Assembly: GCA_024516035.1 (NCBI GenBank)
Contig: CM044960.1
Span: forward strand, 15,161,880-15,225,879
Direction: 5' to 3'
DNA length: 64,000 nucleotides
From: Bactericera cockerelli
Taxonomy: Eukaryota > Arthropoda > Insecta > Hemiptera > Triozidae
Shown here piece by piece: positions 33,263-43,201 of the stretch (position 1 is the stretch's first letter; every line of letters begins with the position of its first letter). Under the pieces are notes generated by a model. The model had not been told where the DNA came from and made no database searches. It worked only from the letters and a program-made list of their open reading frames with translations. Both the position numbers and the translations under genes were made by a program.

Positions 33263-33471
33263 TCATTCGCGTCTCAGATTATCCAGCCGCGCCTGCAAGT
33301 CTGCGTCAGCATCAGACAGGCTGCCGCCACCCCCTCCCGCACCCCCGTGATTGTTGGCGCCCCCGTTACCCCCACTACCGCCAGGAACTGCTACAGGAGT
33401 TTTGCCCTTGGCTGACATCATGGAACTAGACGGGTCTGGTATACTTGCTAGCTGGTCGCCCAGTTGCAAAC
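33263..33471 (-). CDS. CHMP2A: CHMP2A coding exon 4 (C-terminus)
   Basis: Acceptor atcacatcag. Reads LQLGDQLASIPDPSSSMM, a Gly/Asn-rich insert, then the MIM helix DADLQARLDNLRRE and stop. Confidence 0.95.
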
Positions 33472-36400
33472 CTGATGTGATACACAGCAGAGAAAAGTAC
33501 ATCATCATTTTGTACACCTTTTCATACAAGTAAATGCAATAGTATTATTGGGTGTGTTGGCATTAAAAAATAATATACACAAAAGTTATTTTTGAAATTT
33601 TGAAACTAAAGAAAACTCCTTACCACACTATGGTGGAAATCATCTCAATATCATTGATAAGTGATTAATAAATTATAATAAAAAAAGTTATCATATAATC
33701 AATGGTGATAATTATCAAACTAGCCTTACTAAATATTTGCACTAGGAGACTTGACTCACCAACCTTGTGTTCAGAGTTCATGTTAGATAGCGCGCTCTAG
33801 TGAAAGTTAAAGTAAATAAGTGAAATCTTGTGTCAAATTAAGAAAAAAAGTCAGTCACAGGAGGGAAAATATAGGAGAGATTCTTGGAGATCTAGCAAAA
33901 GATTAGTAAGGGTTCCAGAATGTCGAGAAGGAAGCGGTATTTTCGAGATGATTCCTTCCTCTCTTAGGTGGCGAGATTTAAAAGTGGCAGCCCTATAATT
34001 AAGTTTGCTAGTTGATCACTTGTACTTGCAATAATTGTTAAGTGTGTTTGTTGCAATAAAGTTAGTCATTCCGCGAAGTGACTACCACAAAGAAGCTGTA
34101 TGGGTATCTATACTTATAAAAGAGAGTTTCACTCATTGACTGACTCACTCACTGATTCATCACTGTTTCTCCGAACTGGTAAGTCTTAGGAAGCTGAAAT
34201 TTGGTAGGTAGCTTTGTCTTATAGTCTAGATGTGCAATAAGACGGGATTTTTTGAAATTCCCACTACAACAACTGCCATTGGCGAAAAAGGATTTTTTGC
34301 TTCCAGCGGGCCATGCCTCGGCCCGCAAAGCGGGCGACAGCCCGCTAGTATTAAATAAAAAACAAGGTTACCTAGTTCATCAAGGACTTGTGTGACCACG
34401 GCATTGGTTTCATCTTCATCCTCTGCATCATCCATGGCGTCATCCATCGCATCATTCATCATCTCCTCCTTCATGTCCATGATCTCTGATTGCTTCTCGA
34501 ACTCCTGTAGTATGCGCTGTATTTGTGGAAGGTTCATCTGTCTGTGGGAAACAGAATCAAGAGATGCTATTAGTGTGACTCATTTGATAAGAGACCTGCA
34601 TATATCTCCCTTGCCTTTATCCCATATTAGCTTACGTTGCTTTTGGGGTCGGCATTGTTCAACCTCATGGTTGAGGTTGGTAGGGTGGAGCACGTTTTTT
34701 ATGGCTGGATGCCCTTCCTAACGCCAACGATTCTATTTGATTTAACGTCCTGGATTAGGACGGGGGTTTTACCCTCCATTCGCTGGGAATCGTACCAGCT
34801 ACCCACATTAACCTCACCCAGCCTGGGTAGGGCCGGAAATGCCAGCCTCACGTGTTTGGATGGAACAGAATTGTCTTCGAAAAGTCTGCCCCAGCCGGGA
34901 GTTGAACTCGGGAACTCTGGACTACGGGCAGTAGTCACAACCATAAGAGACCTGCATAGTTTGGTCAAAATCTTAATATACATATAAAATCTACTTACTC
35001 ATTCATTCAAAATCAAAAGAACTCAATGGCTGGACCGAATGACTCCCAATTTGTACAGAGTCACCTTTTGGTATTTAGGTGTGTACTATTTTTAAAAATT
35101 ACAAACAGATAACAAGTCACTGGCAAAAACCTCACCAGTGACAAAGTTCTGTTTTAGCTAATAATTTAATGTAAAGGACTGTTAAAATTTACATTGGGAA
35201 TTTTACAATTTAAAGCTCAATTATTAATGCTGAATCTGGTGTCATTGGTCTTTTTGAATTTTTAAAGAAACTGAGTCTATGTAATCAAGCGGAATGGTCA
35301 TTTTGCAGGAGAACACCTCCAAGAAACTACAGTGCTTATTATGAATAACACGCAGTTCATGATTCTATATTCCACAGGACAATATCATTTAAGAGGGACT
35401 TGAATGTAGCAAGTAAGGATTTTTCACAAACACTTAATCATCTAACCTATGGAATTTTGGCAAAATGAATACAATATCTAGTGATCAAATAAACTGTTTA
35501 ATACTGCACTATCACTTATGCAATTTATGAAAGTGTGTTATAATTATATTATGGAGGTCAATCATAGATTTTACATACCTATTCATACTCTGCATTGCTC
35601 TGGAACAGCCTTTCATGGCCTCTGCCATTGCATTCTGTGACCTCAGAGTTTGAATCTTTAGAGAAACAGCCTGGATATTTGCTTTCATCATCATGAATTT
35701 TTTTGCATACTTCCTGGTCCTTACCAAATCTTTAGCCATGATTTTCACTGATTCCTGGAAGAGATGAAAACATTTTTTTGAACAAAATTAAAAAAAGTAA
35801 TAGGAGTTTTGGTGATTTCCCAAAAATCATTTTTTTTTTTTTTTTTTTTTAAACCTAGAATTAGTATTCTGGAATAGTCACTGTGGCAGAGCGAGTTCGC
35901 GCGCTAGGCATTGCACACATGGTCACCTGGGTTCGATTCCCAGCGGGAGAGGATTTTTTCTGCTCTGTACTTGGATGTTTGGGGTCCACTCATACCTCGT
36001 GAGGAAAAATGAGTAGCTGCTTTAATGTGAAGCAGCGACCAGTGGCAGAATCTTAGGCAAAAAAATAATACAAGATATTGTAAATTAAAGTGGTAAAGTC
36101 CTATGATTCTGCACTACCCACTAAAATTGTGACATAATAACACAAGAAAAAGCAAAAAAAAAAAATTAGTATTCTGGCATATCAAAATTAATTTTTTTTA
36201 ACACATTGTGTATGTCACTTTAACACTTATATTTTGTGTCAGTTTCCCCCCAGGCCATGCTCCAAAAAGTTTATTTCTTATTTTTGCCATAACTTTTTTT
36301 TTATAAATAATTTGCGATGGCTCCAGATACCATTTTGAAGCTCAGAAGCTACACTTTTTATTCATTTGTTCAAATTACAATAACTGGGAAGCATATAAAA

Positions 36401-36989
36401 GAGACATCAATTGAAACATGAAGAGTCCTGTCTCTCACATATGAGAGACAGCAACCAAAAGTGAAAGTTACTGTCTCTCACATATGAGAGATGCGTCACG
36501 GAATGTGTTAAGGTGCTCAATACAAATATAGTTATTTGTGCTAACTCTTAAAGTCGAGTCAGCAGTGGCTCTGTCTACAAAGATCTTTTAAACTTGGCCA
36601 GCCACCATTTCTATATTAAAAAAGTCTCTTTATTATTAGATATGGACAGTAATGTGATATTCACATCAAATTACACAAATTTAATTTCTTGAAATCTCAC
36701 AAACTAGTTAATTAAACCTCACCCAGCCTGGGTTTGACCAAGAATGGCCAGCATCGGAAAGGTTCAAATCTGAGTGGTAAATGGTCATTAATGATTATTA
36801 GAACTGGTAAGAGTAAATTACCATCTGTCCTTCCTTGGCCATTTTTTTAATGTCAGCAATCAGTTTTTTCTCCTGTTGTTCCATGTGTTGCTTTTCTCTA
36901 TCCAGGTCTCTCATAGCTTTGTTGAGGGCTCTCTGATTTTTCCTCAACATTTCTTCCGGGGTTATCTTCCTTCCAAAGAGCCATTCCAT
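33263..36989 (-). CDS. CHMP2A: ESCRT-III subunit CHMP2A/Vps2 (four coding exons)
   Basis: Encodes 240 aa. Coding exons are 36989-36822, 35754-35579, 34541-34372 and 33471-33263, with all phases joining. CHMP2A/Vps2 caps ESCRT-III filaments and recruits Vps4 for membrane scission in endosomal sorting, cytokinesis and nuclear-envelope repair. The N-terminus MEWLFGRKITPEEMLRKNQR is diagnostic. The basic helical hairpin is followed by the acidic region (DDAMDDAMDDAEDEDE), and the MIT-interacting motif is at the very end (DADLQARLDNLRRE). The chain is somewhat longer than the usual roughly 220 aa because of a Gly-rich insert in the last exon (about residues 193-215). An acceptor (ctctttag) 9 bp upstream of the ATG implies a spliced 5' UTR. 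Transcription is divergent from IleRS. Confidence 0.95.
34107..34348 (+). mobile_element. Non-autonomous Helitron-like element
   Basis: Starts TCTATACTT after an A and ends CTAG before a T. A hairpin gcccgcaaagcgggc lies 9 bp before the CTAG. TC...CTRR with a subterminal hairpin and A/T insertion is the Helitron signature. 242 bp, no ORF. It sits in CHMP2A intron 3. Confidence 0.8.
34372..34541 (-). CDS. CHMP2A: CHMP2A coding exon 3
   Basis: Acceptor tttcccacag, donor gtaacc. Reads QMNLPQIQRILQEFEKQSEI, then the acidic repeat segment and VVTQVLDELG. A Helitron-like element ends 23 bp past its donor. Confidence 0.95.
34602..34942 (+). repeat. SINE-like element G with 16-bp target-site duplication
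   Basis: A direct repeat ataagagacctgcata at 34586-34601 and 34943-34958 brackets the element. The interior includes ggctggatgcccttcctaac and, at the right, a reverse tRNA-like B box (gggagttgaactcgggaac). It sits in CHMP2A intron 2. Confidence 0.7.
35579..35754 (-). CDS. CHMP2A: CHMP2A coding exon 2
   Basis: Acceptor gattccag-type (ttccag), donor gtatgt. Reads ESVKIMAKDLVRTRKYAKKF to AMQSMN and a split Arg codon. Core ESCRT-III helices. Confidence 0.95.
35876..36163 (+). repeat. tRNA-derived SINE, family B (full)
   Basis: Head agtcactgtggcagagcgag, B box gggttcgattcccagcg, body ctcgtgaggaaaaatgagta, end gtgacataataacacaag plus A-rich tail. In CHMP2A intron 1. Confidence 0.85.
36202..36507. 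mobile_element. TTAA-flanked element with hairpin core
   Basis: TTAA at 36198-36201 and 36508-36511. Ends CACATTGTGTATGTCA and TGCGTCACGGAATGTG are imperfect inverted repeats. Two copies of the hairpin tctctcacatatgagaga lie near the right end. 306 bp, no ORF. Same plan and nearly the same length as 47652-47956. Confidence 0.55.
36822..36989 (-). CDS. CHMP2A: CHMP2A coding exon 1
   Basis: 56 codons from ATG (36989) to GQM, donor gtaatt. Begins MEWLFGRK and carries the first basic helix. Confidence 0.95.
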
Positions 36990-37215
36990 TGTTTGACCTA
37001 AAGAGATAAAAGAAAAAATATGTGTAGATTCAAAGATTAAAATGTTGAGCAAACAACTCTCAAATAGATTATTTGGACCAGGAAACAAGCTGAGGGTTAT
37101 TCACCTGTGGCAGTTGCAGTGACTATGTATTTAGAGGATTAAGTGGTGCAGATTTTGCTCTGGTCTTTTATTATATCACTTCTTTAACAATGGAAAAGTT
37201 GAGACTCAAGGGCCA

Positions 37216-37341
37216 CATTATAAAACAGGATTCAATTTAATATAAGCCAGATTGTCCCTCAAGTTATAGTGCACTGTGATTGGCTGAAACTCTGACTTGA
37301 GGGAGGGTCTAACTTAGCTTAATTTTAATCCTGTTTTATAA
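37216..37341. mobile_element. MITE with attataaaacaggatt termini
   Basis: Inverted ends attataaaacaggatt and aatcctgttttataatt, about 125 bp. A partial copy (ctaatcctgttttataatta) is at about 52021-52041. Confidence 0.65.
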
Positions 37342-38101
37342 TTAAGACTGATTAAGTTCTAAGGGTCAGGTACACCAAAAAGGATGCTCCTCAAGCCAAA
37401 GGGTTCCCACTTCCCCATGGTAGATACTATACTACCTACTGTGGGTTCTCTTTCAAGTAAATTGTTAGACTTTATTCTCACACCTAGATCTTCAAAAAAA
37501 TTCTCAAAATTATTATTTCGACCATGATAAGTAGATCTATACATGATGAATCATCTTTAAGGAGCTCTATAAAAAGAGAATACCAGTGAATAATAGGACT
37601 GAAATGTCCTTGTTTGTGATAAGTTGATAACATTACCAAATGTTACATAAAAAATATTCTACTATACCTAGATATATCTCACCTGAGATGAGTCAGAGAA
37701 TCACTATTAGGATCACTGAAGATAAAAAATAGAAAACCAGAGGATGGTTTTTGTAATAATTTATTGAATATTGATATAGTATGTTGCTAAAATTGCTTTC
37801 CTGCTGCTTTTCTTCACCGACTTTAGGAATTTTCTTTCTTTTTAAATTATTTCCTCAACTTTTCTGATTAATTCTTTTTGTTTTGTTTTAAGAAAAACAA
37901 AACACTTCAAGGAGGTAAAAGAGTGTGGAATAGCACATTTACAGCTTCAGTTTTTATTAACATGCTCCTTACAGTGCTCTTTTTAACCTCATTGAAAATA
38001 ATGTGTGAAACAAGCAACTTTTACGTTTTCCTTTTCCAGTATTCAGGGCTCCTAACTTTAAAAATGCGGTCACCCTTCCACTTTTTATTATTATAAATTT
38101 A

Positions 38102-38230
38102 GGGCGGAATTAATAGACGTTTTTGTAATACCTGTGTGGCACTAAGTCACGGATTGCGTACTGTGTAAGATAGGAAAAACCAACACTTAGCAAAGACTTG
38201 TGATATAGAATTTGTCTATTAATTTCGCCC
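38102..38230. mobile_element. MITE with gggcgaaattaatagac termini (copy 2)
   Basis: gggcggaattaatagacg to tctattaatttcgccc, bounded by TTA on both sides. Confidence 0.8.
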
Positions 38231-38389
38231 TTAATATTATATAGGTATGTAATTCATAATTATAATTTATTTATTGAAGTGTTACTGATTGGGTACCTCG
38301 TTAACACATAACAGATCTTGAAAATTTCCATCCAAGTCATTTTATACGAGTTTTACGTAATTTACTTATAATACCCGCACACGCATATA

Positions 38390-38951
38390 CATGGTGCGGC
38401 GCGGTTATGTCCCCTTTTGAATATGCGATTAAAAAAAGGCTGTCAGTCTCACCTGATGCTTGTTGTTGAATTATCATCTAGAAATATGTAAGGTTTGATT
38501 TTATCTAGTTTTGAAGAGTACACCATTCAAATGACGACCGTCATTGTCGATACACTGCTAAAGGCGATTTCTAAAGTTTCGCTCTACTTTTTCCAACATT
38601 GCGACAGGTATACGGCCTATTTCACGGTGAATGTTGTGTTTAAACTCTTCAAGTGTTCTTGGACGATCATTGTAAACTTTTGATTTGAGGTAACCCCACA
38701 AGAAAAAATCACAGGGACCTAAATCCGGGGATCGCGCTGGCCAAGGAAGGTCACCCTTAAACAAATCAAACGCTTAAACAAATAATCACTCCACGCAATA
38801 AGCTTTGATAAAATCATTTTGACAACTGAGCTAAATTGAATCGAAAAAATTAGTAGTTTATGCATCTTCTAACTTTGTTTGAACTTGTCTAATTAGAAGT
38901 GCGGCTTCACACTGGGCGATTCAAAATGGGACATAACCGCGCCGCACCCTG
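38390..38951 (-). mobile_element. Mariner-type transposon relic (C-terminal transposase)
   Basis: TA-flanked. Ends catggtgcggcgcggtta and ccgcgccgcaccctg. The minus strand at 38764-38558 encodes WPARSPDLGPCDFFLWGYLK, a transposase catalytic-domain motif of the mariner group, followed by KSKVYNDRP. The N-terminal half is deleted. 562 bp. Confidence 0.8.
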
Positions 38952-38958
38952 TATTATA

Positions 38959-39887
38959 CAGGGTGCGGCGCGGTAATGTCCCATTTTGAATCGCCCAGTG
39001 TGAAGCCGCACTTCTAATTAGCCAAGTTCAAACAAAGTTAGAAGATGCACAAACTACTAATTTTTTCGATTCAATTTAGCTCTATTGTCAAAATGATTTT
39101 ATCAAAGCAACAGAAAGCTTATTGCGTGGAGAGTTATTTTTCGAAAAATAAGTGTATCGTAGCAGTACAGCGGGAGTTTGACATTGCACACCAAACTGTA
39201 ACTCGATCTGCATGGAGGGGGTTTTCATGAAGTTCCCTAGGGTTGTTGTCACTCCAATAACGCATATTTTGTTTATTAACACAGCCTGAAATGTGAAAAT
39301 GGGCTTCATCCCTAAAGAAAACTATAGCATCTGGAAGTAAGGAGTCAATCAGGGTTTCACATGCATTTTGTCGTTGAATAAAGTCTCGCTAGAACAATTC
39401 CTGCACCACTACCATTTTGTAGGGATGAAAATGCAGTTCTTTATGAAGTATTCTCCGCAATGAACGGTCTGATATGCCAAGAGCAGCAGCATGCTTGCGA
39501 GCTGAGCGCCTAGGTCACTGCATTATCGCCTCACGTACTCGTTCAAGGTTTTGGGGGGTTGACACAGGCTGTGTTAATAAACAAAATATGCGTTATTGGA
39601 GTGACAACAACCCTAGGGAACTTCATGAAACCCCCTCCATGCAGATCGAGTTACAGTTTGGTGTGCAAACTCCCGCTGTACTGCTACGATACACTTATTT
39701 TTCGAAAAATAACTCTCCACGCAAAAAGCTCTCTGTTGCTTTGATAAAATTATTTTGACAACTGAGCTAAATTGAATCGAAAAAATTAGTAGTTTGTGCA
39801 TCTTCTAACTTTGTTCGAACTTGTCTAATTAGAAGTGCGGCTTCACACTGGGCGATTCAAAATGGGACATTACCGCGCCGCACCCTG
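38959..39887. mobile_element. Mariner-type foldback relic with about 325-bp inverted arms
   Basis: TA at 38957-38958 and 39888-39889. The arms (about 38959-39285 and 39565-39887) are near-perfect inverted copies. Each includes the TIR cagggtgcggcgcggtaatg and the transposase N-terminus (MILSKQQKAYCVESYFSKNK on plus; the related frame on minus at 39801-39613) and a scrap of the catalytic region (GCVNKQNMRYWSDNNP). It cannot encode a full transposase. Confidence 0.8.
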
Positions 39888-40262
39888 TACAATTGTCCCG
39901 TACGATTCATAACTTTTGATTAGCCCTGATTTTATAAAACTCGTAACTCATACAGTCTTCATGTATGATAAACAAGTAAAGTTAATAATTGAAATTCGCA
40001 TGCGAAAATTCGAAATTGAACTTTTGCTTTTGATTTACTGGAAAGCTCTTATCTTTTTGCCGTATGTGACAGTTTTTTGAAACTAAGGAAGTTTAGATTA
40101 TCTTTTTTCTTGTCAAGTGAATGCAGGATGGCATGTGCTATTTACTCTTAAGATTTAACTTGAAATAGTCAATAATAGCGAGTCTGGAAGTTGACTATTA
40201 GTAGTCTGTTATCAGTGTGATAGTACGAAACGTGGATAGTTTATTTTGCTGACACCAGGATA

Positions 40263-40381
40263 ATGGTTCAACCCGTTCCAGAATTCATTGACTTTGCCAA
40301 AGAAGAGGAAAACATCCTCAGGTTTTGGAAGGAACATGAAATATTTCAGGAATGTTTGAAGCAGTCCAAGGGTAAACCAAG
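40263..40381 (+). CDS. IARS1: IleRS exon 1 (start codon)
   Basis: gataATGG context. Reads [20 protein letters not shown] to KGKP and a split Arg codon. Donor gtatgg. An arthropod initiator-like TCAGT lies about 50 bp upstream (40212-40216), weak evidence for the transcription start. Confidence 0.93.
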
Positions 40382-43165
40382 GTATGGGGCCTGTCCTATC
40401 TGTGATAATACAAAAATCAGATATTAAACTGACTATCTTAGTTAAGACATCAGTTAATTTAAAATAAAATCAGATTCCCTAGTAATTTTTCTTAGTGTTA
40501 ATGGTTAAATACCTTGCGAGAGCCCCTGGCCAGGCCTCCACTCAGTGTACAGTGGAGTTTGTGGGGGTTAATGTTTGTGTGCAATATACCCACAAGAAAA
40601 TGATTTTTGTGAATTTTTTTGAATAGTTTGTAATAGTAAAATTGTCTTTTAACAAGGAGAAAAAAATCTTGGATAGCTAGTTTAATCTCACACTGTAAGA
40701 ACCAATAGGTGATGACATCATTTATTTTGCTCTCAACAACTAATGATGACATCATTAACTCTACAACTAGTGATGCCACCAACAAATTACCTGATTGTAG
40801 ACCATGATAAAGACTTGTTACCTAAAAGACTTGTTACCTTTTCAAATTTGTTACCTAAAATAGTTTCCTATCTTCCTATCCAGGCATCACAAGGATTTGA
40901 ATTTGAATGTTCACAAATCCAAGACCTAACTTTGCTGGATGTTGCTTAATTTCAGTGACAGAATGAGAACTGGTATATTTGGCATTCCATTGATGCTGGC
41001 TTTCAAGAAATCAAGGTTCAAAAAGTTATTCATGTGTTTGATCATGTTTTAAGGAGTCAGTTCAAAAGCACTGTTTTAATATCAGTTACTTTTTCAAAGA
41101 TAATAATTATTACATTTTCACAGCTTGGTCATATTTACCTAACAGTAAATTTTAGCTTGTCATTTAAATAAATATTTACCTCTTTTCTTCTTTCATTTTA
41201 GGTACTCATTCTATGATGGTCCACCATTTGCTACTGGTTTACCTCACTATGGACACATCCTAGCAGGTGCCATTAAAGATGTTGTGACCAGATATGCTCA
41301 TCAAAATGGCTTTCATGTTGAAAGAAGATTTGGTTGGGATTGTCATGGATTACCTGTGGTAAGCTTAGTTAATTTTTTTGTGTATCTTAGACAAAAGGTA
41401 GTTTTGTGATGCCCTTATTATCTTCTTAAAATGAGCACCAGGAATGGCTAGTGCTAAAGAGCTGTGGAACTCCAGCACCCCCAGACAAAAAGGAAAGAAG
41501 ATTTTTTTTTTTCATTCCCCTTGAGCTTGTAACTTATAATAAATAATAATAAGTATGCATATTTTGAACAGTGAATTCATAAACATTATCAGTATGTTTT
41601 AAAAAAAATTATTCTAAAAAAATAAAATGAGCTACGTAGATACTTTGATAAATCTTCATCATTGTCTAATTGTGGAATACAGATCTAATAGCTGAGAGAA
41701 AGATTTTCTCTGCTCTTGACTCTATTGAGAGAGAGTCATGCCAGTATAAAAAAATCTATCAGAAGGTGTGATAAACGGAAATCAAAAAGCCCTGCATTGA
41801 GCTGCTTGACAACTTCCAAGTTCTCAGAGTTAGTCACTGTTGTGAGATTAAAGTTATTTTTAGATTTCTGGTTAAGAGTGAGGTAGGGGTATTCAGATGA
41901 GCTACAGATCTACAGCAAATCTTTTTGTTTGGTTTTGAAAATGCTTAGGAAATGAATTTATAGATAAAAAATTAAATTGTGATTTTAGGAGTTCGAAATT
42001 GACAAAAAGCTGGGTATCAAAGGTCCAGATGATGTTGCCAAGATGGGAATTGCTCAGTACAATTTGGAGTGTAGAAAGATTGTTATGAGGTACTCATCTG
42101 AGTGGGAGAAAGTTGTCAAGAGAATTGGAAGATGGATTGGTAAGTTTTAGTTATGTATGTGGGTTCTAACTTCCCTAAAATAATGAGATAAAATAATCTT
42201 CTTGTTTTTTTTTCAAGCCAGAAATATTTATTTAGCTTTTGTAGACGAGCTGAAAATTTATTATTATCTATAGAGAAATCTGCAATGGATGAGTTCTTAT
42301 ACTTATTTATTTATATCCAGGCTCGTCAATCTTCTATATATGTACTACCTAATAGCTATCTTGTGTATGTATTTGATTTTCTCATTTACCTAAATTTTAA
42401 TATAGTTTTTTTTTTTTTTTTAAAGATGAGTGTTTCACAGCCTTTTTTTATTTCGTAGCCATGAAACAGGAGCTACTGTAGACGCTTGTGGTCTGTGTTG
42501 TAGCCTGCCCATCCCGTAGTATGCCTCCCCTCTGATGGGCGAGAAGTGACACAATACTTCCCATTTAGGTGCTGGGTCAACACGAGCGCACCGGAAGGTA
42601 TCCCTTACAAACAATTGTAACCAAATTAAGAATACAAATTGTTGTCGGCGCGGGGGTTCGAACCCGGGACCTTCCGCATGGCAAGCGAGTGCTTAACCAC
42701 TGAGCTAGTCGCGCGCTCTTTTCAATATATTCCTTCCAAAGTATGCCTTGTTCTTGTAGTTATAAAATAGTTGAGAAAAAACAGTACAATATCATATTCA
42801 TACCAGAATCCTAGTTATCATAGGTACCTACTTCTATTGAATAATCTAAACAAATGAAATCTTCTATTTTGCTCAATGTAATTTTGCTGAAAAATATTCC
42901 AAACCATCTGTGGTTTACAGACTTTGACAATGATTACAAGACCCTCTACCCATGGTACATGGAGAGTATCTGGTGGGTTTTCTCTGAGCTGTGGAACAAA
43001 GGTCTAGTGTACCGGGGTGTCAAGGTGATGCCCTACTCCACTGCCTGCAACACACCACTGTCGAACTTTGAGTCAGGACAGAACTACAAGGAAGTGGTGG
43101 ATCCAGCAGGTGAGTTTTCTTGTATATCTACCTTTTCTCTCTCGGTCTCTCTCTCTCTCTCTCGG

Positions 43166-43201
<36 letters not shown>

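Larger units (their letters stand above)
36990..40262. other. Intergenic region between divergent CHMP2A and IleRS
   Basis: Holds two MITEs (37216-37341, 38102-38230), the back-to-back mariner-type relics (38390-39887) and about 370 bp before the IleRS ATG that should include its promoter. A CHMP2A 5' UTR exon is expected somewhere here but not identified. Confidence 0.55.

Noticed and set aside
36431..36492. Rho-independent-type terminator at the hairpins
   Set aside because: This is a eukaryotic intron (CHMP2A intron 1). The hairpins belong to a TTAA-flanked element.
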